Of a stretch of DNA of 64,000 nt, positions 36,500 through 46,600 are shown one piece after another. The translations under genes and the position numbers were made by a program. The DNA is taken from positions 2,666,001 to 2,730,000 of the forward strand of contig NZ_MJIE01000001.1 of NCBI RefSeq assembly GCF_001940235.1, written 5' to 3'. The notes under the pieces were generated by a model that was not told the DNA's origin, ran no database searches, and saw only the letters and a program-made list of their open reading frames with translations. Source of the DNA: Hornefia porci (GTDB lineage Bacteria; Bacillota; Clostridia; Peptostreptococcales; Anaerovoracaceae). Position 1 is the first letter of the stretch. Each line of letters begins with the position of its first letter.

Positions 36500-38338
36500 A
36501 TGTGTGGAATTGTAGGATATACGGGACATGAAGAGGCCTGCGGGATTATTATCGACGGGCTGAAAAGGCTGGAATACCGCGGCTACGATTCAGCCGGCGT
36601 CGCGCTTCAGCAGCAGGGAAGGCTGGTTGTCCGGAAGAAAAAGGGAAAAATCGAGGATCTGGAGAAATTCATCGGGTCCGAAAGGCTGACTGGAACGACC
36701 GGGATCGGACATACCCGCTGGGCGACACACGGCGCGCCCTCGGACGTGAACGCTCATCCCCATACGAGCTCTGACGGAAGAATCGCGGTGGTTCACAACG
36801 GAATCGTGGAGAACTACGTGGAGCTCCGGCAGAAGCTGGCGGACGAGGAGAAAATTGAATTCCGCACCGAAACTGATACGGAGGTCATCGCGCAGATGAT
36901 CGGCGTCAATTACCGGAAAAACGGCGGAAATCTGGAAGATGCGGTGTATGATGCGGTGCAGGAGATGCGGGGCGCATACGCCATCGGAGTCATCGCCGCT
37001 GACACGCCGGACAGAATCGTGGCGTACCGCAAGGACGCACCGCTGATTGCCGGGCTGGGAGGCGACTGCAAATTCATCGCTTCGGATATTCCGGCGCTTT
37101 TGAAATATGTTAATGATATCTACCTGATTGAGAATGACGAGATGGTGGTCTGCACGCCGGACAGCGTCCGGATTTACGACGAGAACCGCCGTCCGGTCCG
37201 CCGCGAGGTCATGAAGGTGAACTGGAGTATCGAAGACGCGGAAAAGGGCGGCTACGAGCACTTCATGCTGAAGGAGATTCACGAACAGCCGAAGGCCGTG
37301 CAGGATACGCTGCTGCGGCGCATCGATGACAACGGCAGGATCTGCCTTGACGGGATTTCTCTCACAAAGGAGGATCTGCAGAATATCACCAAAATCTATA
37401 TTGTTGCCTGTGGAACGGCTTATCATGCGGGGCTGATCGGGAAGTACGCCATTGAAAAAATGGCCCGGATTCCGGTGGAGATCGATGTGGCGTCGGAGTT
37501 CCGATACAGGGACCCGGTCATCGATGACAAGACTCTGTTCATCGCCATCAGCCAGTCGGGAGAAACTCTGGATACGCTGGCAGCGCTTCGGGAGGCCAGG
37601 AGCCACGGCGCGCGGATACTGTCTGTCTGCAATGTGGTGGGGAGCTCTGTCGCCAGGGAATCGGACGATGTGTTCTATACCTGGGCGGGCCCGGAAATTG
37701 CGGTGGCGTCCACTAAAGCCTACACGACGCAGCTTGTGTGCATGTACCTGATCGCTCTGTATCTGGGTGACCTTACCGGAAATATCTCCAGAGAATATTA
37801 TGACCATATCCTGGAGGAACTGATGGCCATGCCGGACAAAATACGGCAGACGCTGGAGAAGGCGCCGGAGATTGAAGAACTGGCCAGACATCTTTACAAC
37901 AGAACGCAGGTGTTCTTTATCGGCCGCGGCGTGGACAGCGCCGTGGCGCTGGAGGGCTCCCTGAAGCTGAAGGAGATTTCCTACATCAACTCCTTTGCCA
38001 TTGCGGCAGGGGAACTGAAGCACGGAACCATCGCGCTGATGGAGCCGGAAACCATCGTGATCGCCCTCGCCACGCAGGACCGGCTGTTTGAAAAGATGTA
38101 TTCCAATATTGTGGAGGTGAAGGCGAGGATGGCGCATGTCGTTTCTATCGCCAAAGAGGGCAGCGACAAAATCGAGGCGGAGAGCACAGAGGTGATCTAC
38201 ATTCCGCAGTGCGACGACGAGGTCACTCCGATTCTGACGGTGATCCCGCTTCAGCTGTTCGCGTATTACGTGGCGAAAATCAAAGGGGAAGACATCGACA
38301 AACCCAGAAATCTTGCCAAATCGGTTACAGTAGAGTAG
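36500..38338 (+). CDS. glmS: Glutamine-fructose-6-phosphate aminotransferase (isomerising)
   Basis: 612 residues. Makes glucosamine 6-phosphate from fructose 6-phosphate and glutamine, the entry to amino sugar synthesis. The N-terminal glutaminase uses Cys2 (MCGIVGYTG) with RWATHG and the NGIVENY loop. Two SIS domains follow (ISQSGETLDTLAALREA and GRGVDSAVALEGSLKLKEIS), ending in KSVTVE. Only 15 bases separate it from glmM, so no glmS ribozyme leader fits here; control is through the operon promoter. Confidence 0.98.
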   Translation: MCGIVGYTGHEEACGIIIDGLKRLEYRGYDSAGVALQQQGRLVVRKKKGKIEDLEKFIGSERLTGTTGIGHTRWATHGAPSDVNAHPHTSSDGRIAVVHNGIVENYVELRQKLADEEKIEFRTETDTEVIAQMIGVNYRKNGGNLEDAVYDAVQEMRGAYAIGVIAADTPDRIVAYRKDAPLIAGLGGDCKFIASDIPALLKYVNDIYLIENDEMVVCTPDSVRIYDENRRPVRREVMKVNWSIEDAEKGGYEHFMLKEIHEQPKAVQDTLLRRIDDNGRICLDGISLTKEDLQNITKIYIVACGTAYHAGLIGKYAIEKMARIPVEIDVASEFRYRDPVIDDKTLFIAISQSGETLDTLAALREARSHGARILSVCNVVGSSVARESDDVFYTWAGPEIAVASTKAYTTQLVCMYLIALYLGDLTGNISREYYDHILEELMAMPDKIRQTLEKAPEIEELARHLYNRTQVFFIGRGVDSAVALEGSLKLKEISYINSFAIAAGELKHGTIALMEPETIVIALATQDRLFEKMYSNIVEVKARMAHVVSIAKEGSDKIEAESTEVIYIPQCDDEVTPILTVIPLQLFAYYVAKIKGEDIDKPRNLAKSVTVE

Positions 38339-38405
38339 AAGGGGAAACGGCCGCGGAGCAGACGGAGAGAATCCTGCTGCGGCGAAGTAAACAGAAGGAG
38401 AGAGC

Positions 38406-39656
38406 ATGAAGCAATACGATATTCGGGATATCGGTCTGGCGCCCGCAGGTCATACCAAGATCGAGTGGGTGCGTCACAACATGCCGCTGCTGGCGGATCT
38501 GGAGGAGGAATTCCGCAGAGACAGACCCTTTGAGGGCGTGAAGATCTCTCTGTCCGTCCATCTTGAGGCGAAAACGGCCAGGCTCTGCCTGGCGCTGGCG
38601 GCCGGCGGCGCGCAGATGTCCGTGACCGGCAGCAACGTCCTGTCCACGCAGGATGATGTGGCGGCGGCGCTTGCGGAGGAAGGACTTTCCGTATTCGCAT
38701 ATCACGGTGCCACACAGGAGGAATACGACAGGCATATTGAGATGTGTCTGTCCCACAGACCGAATATCATCATCGACGACGGCGGAGATCTCGTCGGAAT
38801 GCTGCACACCGGGCGTCCGGATCTGGCGGAGGAGGTGTGGGGCGGCTGTGAAGAGACCACCACGGGCATTATCCGGCTGAAGGCGATGGAACGGGAAGGC
38901 GTTCTGAAATTCCCGATGGTGGCGGTGAATGACGCGGCATGCAAGCATCTGTTTGACAACCGCTACGGAACAGGACAGTCTGTGTGGGACAGTATCATGC
39001 GGAACACAAATCTGATAATTGCATCCAAAACCGTCGTGGTGGTCGGATACGGCTGGTGCTCCCGCGGAATCGCCATGCGCGCGGACGCGCTGGGAGCACG
39101 GGTGATCGTGACCGAAATCGACCCGGTGAAGGCGATTGAAGCGAGGATGGACGGCTATGAGGTTATGACCATGGCCAAGGCCGCGCCGCTGGGCGATATT
39201 TTTGTGAGCGCCACAGGCTGCTGCAAGACCATTACGGTGGAGCACATGATGACGATGAAGGACCGTGCGATTCTGACGAACGCGGGACACTTCAACTGTG
39301 AGATCGACATGGACGCGCTGGAACAGGCAGCGGCGGAGAAAAAGGAAACCAGAAACAACATCACGGGTTACCGGCTTCCCAACGGGAAGTGGATCAATGT
39401 CATCGCGGAGGGACGGCTGGTGAACATCGCGGCCGCGGATGGTCATCCCGCGGAAATCATGGACATGAGCTTCGCGGTTCAGGCGCTTTCCGCACTGTAT
39501 ATCCGGGAGCATCACAAAGAGCTGCGGAGCGGAGTCGTCGATGTCAGCGCAGAAATCGACGACCGCGTCGCGAGGCGCAGACTCGCAGCCTGGGGAATTG
39601 AAATTGACCGGCTGACCGATGAGCAGGAGGCTTACCTGAACAGCTGGAATGTATAA
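38406..39656 (+). CDS. ahcY: Adenosylhomocysteinase (S-adenosylhomocysteine hydrolase)
   Basis: 416 residues, the short form without the roughly 40-residue insertion of eukaryotic enzymes. Splits S-adenosylhomocysteine into homocysteine and adenosine with bound NAD. Motifs: SVHLEAKTARL, SNVLSTQDDVAAAL, DDGGDLV, GCEETTTGIIRL, NDAACKHLFDNRYGTGQS and the NAD loop VVGYGWCSRGIA (about 209-220). ATG 38406 after AGAAGGAGAG. It could also act on related nucleosides. Starts a run of four co-directional genes to gltX. Confidence 0.95.
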   Translation: MKQYDIRDIGLAPAGHTKIEWVRHNMPLLADLEEEFRRDRPFEGVKISLSVHLEAKTARLCLALAAGGAQMSVTGSNVLSTQDDVAAALAEEGLSVFAYHGATQEEYDRHIEMCLSHRPNIIIDDGGDLVGMLHTGRPDLAEEVWGGCEETTTGIIRLKAMEREGVLKFPMVAVNDAACKHLFDNRYGTGQSVWDSIMRNTNLIIASKTVVVVGYGWCSRGIAMRADALGARVIVTEIDPVKAIEARMDGYEVMTMAKAAPLGDIFVSATGCCKTITVEHMMTMKDRAILTNAGHFNCEIDMDALEQAAAEKKETRNNITGYRLPNGKWINVIAEGRLVNIAAADGHPAEIMDMSFAVQALSALYIREHHKELRSGVVDVSAEIDDRVARRRLAAWGIEIDRLTDEQEAYLNSWNV

Positions 39657-39676
39657 TTTTTAAGGACGGTGATCTT

Positions 39677-40246
39677 ATGACATATGAAGAAATCAGAAAA
39701 CAGGCAGAGAATGCCGTTAGAGAGCTGCTGGAGACGGCGCGGACAGAAAAGGGCGATATCTTTGTGGTCGGCTGCTCCTCCAGCGAGATCAAGGGGGAGC
39801 ATATCGGAAAGGGATCCGACATCAACGCCGCGAAGGCGGTTTATGAAGGGATATTCCCTGTTCTGAAGGAAAAGGGACTGTATCTGGCGGCTCAGTGCTG
39901 TGAGCATCTGAATCGGGCAATCATCGTGGAGAAGGAGGCCCTTCTTCCGGGGACGGAAATCTGTAATGTGGTGCCGCAGCTTCACGCGGGTGGCTCCTTC
40001 GCGGTGACGGTTTATGAAAACGCGGAGCACCCGGTGGCAGTGGAGCATATTCAGGCGGCGGCCGGCATCGACATCGGCGATACTCTGATCGGAATGCATC
40101 TGCGTCCGGTCGCGGTGCCGGTGCGGATCGCGCAGAAGAAGATCGGAGAGGCCAACGTGGTCTGTGCGAGAACCCGGCCGAAATTCATCGGCGGAAGCCG
40201 CGCGGTTTACGATGACGCGCTGTCCGGCGGAGAGGTGCGCCGGTAA
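39677..40246 (+). CDS. UPF0340 family protein (YwlG-like)
   Basis: 189 residues, almost exactly the family length. Family signature segments VVGCSSSEIKGEHIGKGSD, AAQCCEHLNRA, VPQLHAGGSFAVTVYE and DTLIGMHLRPVAVPVR are present. This conserved Firmicute family has no established function. It lies 20 bases after ahcY, after AAGGACGGTGATCTT. In other Firmicutes it is often near glyA or upp; that context is absent here. Confidence 0.92.
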   Translation: MTYEEIRKQAENAVRELLETARTEKGDIFVVGCSSSEIKGEHIGKGSDINAAKAVYEGIFPVLKEKGLYLAAQCCEHLNRAIIVEKEALLPGTEICNVVPQLHAGGSFAVTVYENAEHPVAVEHIQAAAGIDIGDTLIGMHLRPVAVPVRIAQKKIGEANVVCARTRPKFIGGSRAVYDDALSGGEVRR

Positions 40247-40282
40247 GGGAGACTTCACTCAAAAGGAGAAAGGGGAACAGAC

Positions 40283-40765
40283 GTGTTTTTCGCAATACTG
40301 GCGCCGCTCGTTCTTTTACTTTGCGGCCTGATCGTGCCGATCATTATCGCAGTTCTGGTCTGTCAGGACGCGCGGAAGCGGCAGGGCTGCACGCCCTGGC
40401 TCTGGGCGCTGATCGCCGTATTCACGCCCGGCTTTATCGGCGTGGTGATTTATCTGCTGGTGCGGCATGATTATCCGCTGAAACCGGAATATGTGGCGAG
40501 GCGGTATGAACAGCAGTATGAACAGCGGTATGACCGGGCGCCGGGAGAAGGATACGGGACTTCGGGTGAAGGTTATGCGCCGGATGGAGAAAACCGATAT
40601 AGGGAGGAATACGATAACCGCGCTGTGCCGACCGGGCTCCCGACCTGGGCGAAGGTCGTCATTGTGGTTGCGCTGGTGCTGGCGGCGATCTTTTTCCTTA
40701 CGCTTGCGCTGGGCATTCTGCAGTACATCCCGGATGGGAAGGAAATAACCGAAATCAGAATATAA
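40283..40765 (+). CDS. Small membrane protein, unknown function
   Basis: 160 residues starting at GTG 40283, eight bases after AAAGGGG. Two spans lie near the N-terminus (about 3-27 and 39-61: PWLWALIAVFTPGFIGVVIYLL). A hydrophilic Tyr/Glu/Arg/Gly-rich loop (about 75-120, with YEQQYEQRYDR-type repeats) and a C-terminal span (about 124-148) follow. The first half resembles the short phospholipase-D N-terminal-type membrane domain, but no catalytic domain follows. Function cannot be inferred. Confidence 0.6.
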   Translation: MFFAILAPLVLLLCGLIVPIIIAVLVCQDARKRQGCTPWLWALIAVFTPGFIGVVIYLLVRHDYPLKPEYVARRYEQQYEQRYDRAPGEGYGTSGEGYAPDGENRYREEYDNRAVPTGLPTWAKVVIVVALVLAAIFFLTLALGILQYIPDGKEITEIRI

Positions 40766-40777
40766 GGAGCAGACTTT

Positions 40778-42451
40778 ATGGATTATAACAGACTTGCGGA
40801 GCTTTTGTTTCCGCAGATACAGAAAACGCCGCAGGAGTATGAGGCGATGTACCCGCCGAGGACTCTGCCGGAGGGGGCCAAAGTGACCAGACTGGGACCC
40901 AGTCCGACAGGCTTCATTCATCTGGGAAACCTCTACGGAGCCTTCGCAGATGAGCGGCTGGCGCATCAGTCCGGCGGCGTGTTTTATCTGCGGATTGAGG
41001 ATACGGACGATAAGCGCTATGTGGATGGCGCGGTAGAGACTATTATTGACTCTCTGCGCTTTTTCGGAATTCAGTTTGATGAGGGCGCGACCCGCAGCGG
41101 CGATGTGGGAGACTACGGTGACTACACCCAGAGCCGTCGGGGACCGATCTATCAGTGTTTCGCGAAAAAACTCGTCTCGGAGGGAAAGGCGTATCCGTGC
41201 TTCCTTACTGAACAGGAAATCGGAGAGATCCGGGCGCAGCAAGAGGAAGAAAAGGTTACGCCGGGGATTTACGGCAGGTATGCCCGCTGCAGAGACTGGT
41301 CTCTGGAACAGGTGCAGGAGGCGCTTCAGGCAGGACGACCCTATGTAATCCGGCTGAAGTCCGACGGACGGGAGGCGGTCTCTGCGGAGTCAGGAGAGAC
41401 CGCGGAGGTTCGGCGTGTGGAGGTTGCCGACGCGATCCGCGGCAGGCTGACTATGCCGGAGAATTTCATGGATACCGTGATTCTCAAAGCGACCGGGATT
41501 CCCACGTACCACTTCGCCCATGTGATTGACGATCATCTGATGCGAACGACGCACGTGGTGCGGGGGGCGGAATGGCTGTCTTCCCTGCCGGTGCATGTGG
41601 AGCTGTTCGAGAAGCTGGGCTGGGAAATGCCGGTGTACTGCCATACGGCGCAGCTGATGAAGCTGGACGAGCAGGGGAACCGGCGCAAGCTTTCCAAACG
41701 CGAGGATCCGGAGCTGTCTCTGGACTACTACCGCCGGCAGGGCTATCATCCGGAAGCCGTCCGCGAATATCTTCTGACGATCCTGAATTCGGATTTCGAG
41801 GAGTGGAGAATCGCCAACCCGGATGCTCCCGTCGATGATTTCCGTTTCACCACAGAGAAAATGAGCAGCTCGGGAGCGCTGTTCGATCTGAATAAGCTGA
41901 ACGATATCAGCAAGGACGTGCTCCTGAAGATTCCCGCGGACCGGATTTATGAGTTCCTCGCCGACTGGAGCAGGGAATTCGCTCCGGAGTACAGTAATAT
42001 GTTTGAGGATCGGGAGTATATGCTGAAGATTCTGGACCTCGGACGCGGCGACAAAAAACCGCGCAAGGATCTGGTCTACGCCCGTCAGATCGTGGAGTTC
42101 ATCAGTTACTTTTTCGACGCACAGTTCAGGCGGGAGGATCCGCTTCCCGCGGAGGTTCCGCAGGAGGATGTGAACAGAATTCTGTCCTCCTACCTGTCCA
42201 CATATGACCATTCGGACGATCAGAGCCGGTGGTTTGACAAGATCCGGGAGATCGCCACAGAGCTGGGATATGCGGCAAAGCCGAAGGATTTCAAGAAGCA
42301 TCCGGAGGAGTACAAAGGCCATGTCGGACACGTTTCCACCGTGATTCGCATCGCGCTGATGGGACGTGCCCAGTCTCCTGATGTCTGGACGATTCAGCAG
42401 ATTATGGGTGAGGAAAAGGTCCGCGCCCGCATTTCGGATTACATGAAGTAG
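40778..42451 (+). CDS. gltX: Glutamate-tRNA ligase
   Basis: 557 residues, longer than the common 470-490. Class I synthetase with the HIGH-type motif in PSPTGFIHLGNLYGAF (47-62) and KMSKS-type motif KLSKRED (about 307-313). The middle has VIDDHLMRTTHVVRGAEWLSS, characteristic of GluRS/GlnRS. A 35-residue N-terminal extension and an enlarged C-terminal anticodon-binding region account for the length, as in some Clostridia. Attaches glutamate to tRNA-Glu, and possibly tRNA-Gln if GatCAB is used. ATG after AAGGAGC. Confidence 0.92.
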   Translation: MDYNRLAELLFPQIQKTPQEYEAMYPPRTLPEGAKVTRLGPSPTGFIHLGNLYGAFADERLAHQSGGVFYLRIEDTDDKRYVDGAVETIIDSLRFFGIQFDEGATRSGDVGDYGDYTQSRRGPIYQCFAKKLVSEGKAYPCFLTEQEIGEIRAQQEEEKVTPGIYGRYARCRDWSLEQVQEALQAGRPYVIRLKSDGREAVSAESGETAEVRRVEVADAIRGRLTMPENFMDTVILKATGIPTYHFAHVIDDHLMRTTHVVRGAEWLSSLPVHVELFEKLGWEMPVYCHTAQLMKLDEQGNRRKLSKREDPELSLDYYRRQGYHPEAVREYLLTILNSDFEEWRIANPDAPVDDFRFTTEKMSSSGALFDLNKLNDISKDVLLKIPADRIYEFLADWSREFAPEYSNMFEDREYMLKILDLGRGDKKPRKDLVYARQIVEFISYFFDAQFRREDPLPAEVPQEDVNRILSSYLSTYDHSDDQSRWFDKIREIATELGYAAKPKDFKKHPEEYKGHVGHVSTVIRIALMGRAQSPDVWTIQQIMGEEKVRARISDYMK

Positions 42452-42509
42452 CGGAAAGCACCGCGCGCCCGGCTGAGAGTCATGAAGCCGGAGGCGCGCA
42501 GAAAATAAA

Positions 42510-42554
42510 CGGCCGGCGCATCGGGGCGGGGGAGCCCGCCTGATGCGCCGGCCG
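42510..42554. terminator. Terminator hairpin between gltX and the 87-aa gene
   Basis: CGGCCGGCGCATC (42510-42522) pairs perfectly with GATGCGCCGGCCG (42542-42554). The minus-strand transcript continues into TTTATTTTC, so it serves the small minus gene and probably stops gltX read-through too. Confidence 0.7.
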
Positions 42555-42607
42555 TCCTGTCAGTGCGCCCGACGGGCGCACGCTCCGGTTCCGGCAGTCG
42601 CGGCCGA

Positions 42608-42871
42608 TTACATTTTCTCGTGGCCGATATGCTCGAACTTAGCGCCGACTTCATAGTCGCTCAGCGCTTTATGCAGAATCTCGACCTGCGACTTGATGTA
42701 AGAAACGATCTCACCCTCAGTCGCCTCTACATTGTGTCCCTTCAGATAGAGCTTCATGGATTCTCTGATGACGATATAGCATATCTCGTTGTCCAGTCCT
42801 GAAATGACCATGTTATCAACCGCATTGATATAAGCTTTTTTCATCATTTCCTGCTTGTCTTTTGTGTCCAT
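42608..42871 (-). CDS. Small conserved-looking protein, unknown function
   Basis: 87 residues from ATG 42871 (MDTKDKQEMMKKAYINAVDN), after TAGGAGGGTTT. It is acidic and mostly helical, with no signal peptide or membrane span. Regions AVDNMVISGLDNEICYIVIR and GEIVSYIKSQVEILHKALSD look like packed amphipathic helices. No family recognised. It has its own clean promoter (TTGCAC-17-TAGAAT) and terminator, so it is a genuine single gene, divergent from dnaE. Confidence 0.7.
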   Translation of the reverse strand: MDTKDKQEMMKKAYINAVDNMVISGLDNEICYIVIRESMKLYLKGHNVEATEGEIVSYIKSQVEILHKALSDYEVGAKFEHIGHEKM

Positions 42872-42915
42872 AATAATAAACCCTCCTAAATATTGCGTAT
42901 TAGTTTTACATATTG

Positions 42916-42944
42916 ATTCTATCATACTGTTCCGAATTGTGCAA
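42916..42944 (-). promoter_or_regulatory. Promoter of the 87-aa gene
   Basis: Minus-strand TTGCAC (42939-42944), 17-base spacer, TAGAAT (42916-42921), 45 bases before ATG 42871. Confidence 0.65.
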
Positions 42945-43056
42945 TTAATTTTGGCGCAATCCGGGTACACATCTGATTCAGGTATAATCCGGATACACGA
43001 AGTCTACCCAGAAAAGCCGATGTGTGATAAAATAGAGAGAACAAACGGAGGAAACT

Positions 43057-46000
43057 ATGTCATTTACACATCTTCATGTACATACGGAATACAGTCTTCT
43101 GGACGGCGCGGCCAGAATCCGGGACGTTGTGGCGCGGGCGAAGGAGCTGGGAATGGATTCTCTGGCCATTACGGATCACGGCGTCATGTTCGGCGTCATC
43201 GATTTCTGGCGGGAATGCAGGAAACAGGGGATTCATCCCGTTATCGGCTGCGAGGTATACACGGCTGCGCGGGGGATGGAGGACAAAGAGCCGGACAAGG
43301 ATAAATATCAGGGCCATCTGGTTCTGCTGGCGAAGGACAACGACGGTTACCGGAACCTGATTAAAATCGTCTCCAGAGGCTTCACGAAGGGCTTTTATTA
43401 CAAGCCGCGTGTGGATAAAGATCTGCTGCGGCAGTACAGCGGCGGCATCATTGCGCTGTCGGCCTGTCTGGCAGGGCGGGTGCAGAGCTGCCTGCTCAAC
43501 CGCGATTATGAGGGCGCGAAGGCAGAAGCGCTGGAGCTGAGAGATATTTTCGGCGAGGATAATTTCTACCTCGAGATTCAGGACCAGGGACTGGATGAGG
43601 AAGCCTTCATCAATCCGGAACTGATACGTCTCAGCAGAGAAACGGGAATCCCGATGGTCTGCACCAATGACGTTCACTATGTGAACCGGGAGGATGCGGA
43701 AGCGCACGATATTCTTCTGTGCATCCAGACCGCGACGAATGTTTATGATGAAAACCGCATGCGGTTTGCCAACGACCAGTTCTATCTCAAGAGCGAGCAG
43801 GAAATGCGGGAGATTTTCCGTGAGCTGCCGGAGGCGGTGGAGAATACTCACAAGGTTGCTATGCGCTGCAACGTGGAATTTACCTTTGGCGAATATCATC
43901 TGCCGGAGTTCCTGCCGCCGGAAGGGAAGACGAATAAGCAGTACCTGCGGGAGCTCTGCGCGGACGGCCTTCACGAGCGGTATGACGAGGTGACGGAGCA
44001 GCTGCGCGGCAGACTGGATTACGAGCTGGGAGTCATCGAGTCCATGGGTTATGTGGAATATTTTCTCATCGTCTGGGACTTCATCAACTACGCGAAGGAG
44101 CACGGAATCATGGTGGGTCCGGGCAGGGGCTCCGCGGCGGGGAGCCTGGTCGCCTACTGCCTGCGGATTACGGATATCGATCCGATACGGTACAATCTGA
44201 TTTTCGAGAGATTCCTCAACCCGGAGCGGGTGAGCATGCCGGATATCGATATCGACTTCTGTATTGAGCGCCGGGGCGAGGTGATCGATTATGTCCGGCG
44301 GAAATACGGCGAGGAGAATGTTTCCCAGATTATCACCTTCGGAACCATGAAGGCCAAGGCGGTTGTCCGGGATGTGGGCCGGGCGCTGAACCTCCCCTAC
44401 GCCGATGCGGACCGGATCGCCAAGGCGATTCCCTTCGATCTGAAGATGACTCTTGACCGGGCGCTGGAAATGAGCCCCGACCTGAAAAAAATGTACGATG
44501 AGGATCCCACTGTCCGCAAGGTGATTGACATGTCCCGGAAGCTGGAGGGAATGCCGCGTCACGCTTCAACGCATGCGGCGGGCGTGGTGATCTCGCGCCT
44601 TCCGCTGGATGAATATGTGCCGCTCTATATGTCCGACAAAGGCGTGGCGACGCAGTTCAACATGACCACCATCGAGGAGCTGGGTCTTCTGAAGATGGAT
44701 TTTCTGGGGCTGCGGAACCTGACCGTGATTCGTGACGCGCTGGCGATGATCCGCCGTAACCACGGGGTGAGCATCGATTTCGCCAGGATGGGATACGACG
44801 ACAAAGCCGTGTACGAGATGATCGCCGCCGGAAATACGGAAGGCATCTTCCAGCTGGAAAGCGGCGGCATGACCGGTTTCATGAAAAATCTGAAGCCCAC
44901 CTGCTTCGAGGATGTTGTTGCGGGAATTTCTTTGTACCGGCCGGGACCGATGGATTCGATCCCGCGATACATCGACAACAAAAAAAACCCCGACAGGATT
45001 CAGTATGTGACGCCGGAGCTCGCGCCGATTCTGGACGTAACCTACGGCTGTCTGGTCTACCAGGAGCAGGTCATGCAGATCGTCCGTGATCTGGCCGGCT
45101 ACAGCTACGGCCGTTCCGATCTGGTGCGCCGCGCCATGAGTAAAAAGAAGCGGGACGTGATGATGGAGGAGCGTCAGTACTTCATCTACGGAAAGGAAGA
45201 CGAACAGGGGAACGTGGAGATTCCCGGCTGCCTGCGGAACGGCATCAGCAGAGAAGCGGCAGAGGCGATATTTGCGGATATGGAGACCTTCGCGCAGTAC
45301 GCGTTCAATAAGTCCCACGCGGCGGCCTATGCGGTGGTCGCTTATGAGACAGGATATCTGAAGAAATATTATCCGGTGGAATTCATGGCGGCTCTCCTTT
45401 CCAGCGTGATGGGAGATACGGGTCAGACCTCTAAATACATCCGCAACTGTGAGGAGATGGGGATCCGGGTGCTGCCGCCCGATATCAATGAAAGTGAGAA
45501 GAAGTATACTGTGGTGGACGGAAAAATCCGCTATGGTCTGCTCGGCGTCAAGAATGTGGGAGAGCATGCCATCGATGAGATCATCCATGCCCGGGAGACA
45601 AAGGGGCTCCCGAAGGATATCTTTCAGTTTATCAGCAACATCGATGTCGGCATAGTGAACAAAAAAGCAGTGGAATCGCTGATCAAGGCCGGCGCTCTGG
45701 ACTGTCTGAATCCCAACCGGGCCGCACACCTGGCCGTTTACGGTCAGCTGATGAGTTCGGCGCAGAACGAGGCGAGGAAGAATCTTGCGGGACAGATTTC
45801 CCTGTTTCAGATCAGCGGCGAGGAGATGTCCGCAGGCATCGGAGGGCGGAGTCTCCCCGACGTCCGCAATTTTGAGCCGCGGATGCTGCTCTCTCTGGAA
45901 AAGGAAATGCTGGGGGTCTATATCACCGGTCATCCTCTGAACGCTTACTCGGACCGAATCCGGAAACTGGTGACCGTAACCAGTCAGGATCTGGAGGCAA

Positions 46001-46596
46001 GCGTTGCAGGAGAAGAGGAGCAGGAAGAGGGCGCGATACGGGAGGCGGGATTCGACAGCGGAGCTGTTTCGGATCTTTATGACGGCATGAAGGTGGTTAT
46101 GGCCGGCATGATCGCCGGAAAAAAGAATCTTGTAACCAAGAACAACAAGCTGATGGCCTTTGTGGATCTGGAGGATCTCTACGGCATCACTGAAGTCGTC
46201 GTATTCCCGAACGTCTACGAACGGTGCCAGGACAGCATTGCGGACGATGCCGTGGTGGTCGTCAGAGGAAAACTGAATTTCAAGGAGGGAGAGGTTCCCA
46301 AGGTTCTGGCGGATTCTGTGGTGAGCATGGATGAGGTGGAACGGCGGGCGCGCGGAACAAAGGGTCCCATGGTGAAGATCCGGATTCCCGCGGACGTCCG
46401 GGAGCCACGTGTTCTGAAACAGCTGGAGCAGATTTTCCGGGAGGATCGGGGAGACACCGAGGTGCTGATTTATTTACAGAACGGAAAGATCGTGCGGAGC
46501 AGTGCAGGCGTTAAAATGAGTGATTATCTGATTGAGGAGCTCAATGGAATCGTGGGAGCGTCCAACGTCAAGATGAGCACAGGAAAGGAGCAATAG
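43057..46596 (+). CDS. dnaE: DNA polymerase III subunit alpha (DnaE)
   Basis: 1,179 residues. Order of domains: N-terminal PHP domain (SFTHLHVHTEYSLLDGAARI), palm with the catalytic aspartates in SMPDIDIDF (about 404-412), fingers with RHASTHAAGVVIS, beta-clamp-binding tandem helix-hairpin-helix region, and a C-terminal OB fold (MAGMIAGKKNLVTKNNKLMAFVDLEDL). It has no inserted exonuclease, so it is the DnaE and not the PolC type. ATG 43057 after CGGAGGAAACT. Followed four bases later by pfkA, a conserved neighbour in many bacteria. Confidence 0.97.
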   Translation: MSFTHLHVHTEYSLLDGAARIRDVVARAKELGMDSLAITDHGVMFGVIDFWRECRKQGIHPVIGCEVYTAARGMEDKEPDKDKYQGHLVLLAKDNDGYRNLIKIVSRGFTKGFYYKPRVDKDLLRQYSGGIIALSACLAGRVQSCLLNRDYEGAKAEALELRDIFGEDNFYLEIQDQGLDEEAFINPELIRLSRETGIPMVCTNDVHYVNREDAEAHDILLCIQTATNVYDENRMRFANDQFYLKSEQEMREIFRELPEAVENTHKVAMRCNVEFTFGEYHLPEFLPPEGKTNKQYLRELCADGLHERYDEVTEQLRGRLDYELGVIESMGYVEYFLIVWDFINYAKEHGIMVGPGRGSAAGSLVAYCLRITDIDPIRYNLIFERFLNPERVSMPDIDIDFCIERRGEVIDYVRRKYGEENVSQIITFGTMKAKAVVRDVGRALNLPYADADRIAKAIPFDLKMTLDRALEMSPDLKKMYDEDPTVRKVIDMSRKLEGMPRHASTHAAGVVISRLPLDEYVPLYMSDKGVATQFNMTTIEELGLLKMDFLGLRNLTVIRDALAMIRRNHGVSIDFARMGYDDKAVYEMIAAGNTEGIFQLESGGMTGFMKNLKPTCFEDVVAGISLYRPGPMDSIPRYIDNKKNPDRIQYVTPELAPILDVTYGCLVYQEQVMQIVRDLAGYSYGRSDLVRRAMSKKKRDVMMEERQYFIYGKEDEQGNVEIPGCLRNGISREAAEAIFADMETFAQYAFNKSHAAAYAVVAYETGYLKKYYPVEFMAALLSSVMGDTGQTSKYIRNCEEMGIRVLPPDINESEKKYTVVDGKIRYGLLGVKNVGEHAIDEIIHARETKGLPKDIFQFISNIDVGIVNKKAVESLIKAGALDCLNPNRAAHLAVYGQLMSSAQNEARKNLAGQISLFQISGEEMSAGIGGRSLPDVRNFEPRMLLSLEKEMLGVYITGHPLNAYSDRIRKLVTVTSQDLEASVAGEEEQEEGAIREAGFDSGAVSDLYDGMKVVMAGMIAGKKNLVTKNNKLMAFVDLEDLYGITEVVVFPNVYERCQDSIADDAVVVVRGKLNFKEGEVPKVLADSVVSMDEVERRARGTKGPMVKIRIPADVREPRVLKQLEQIFREDRGDTEVLIYLQNGKIVRSSAGVKMSDYLIEELNGIVGASNVKMSTGKEQ

Positions 46597-46600
46597 ATAA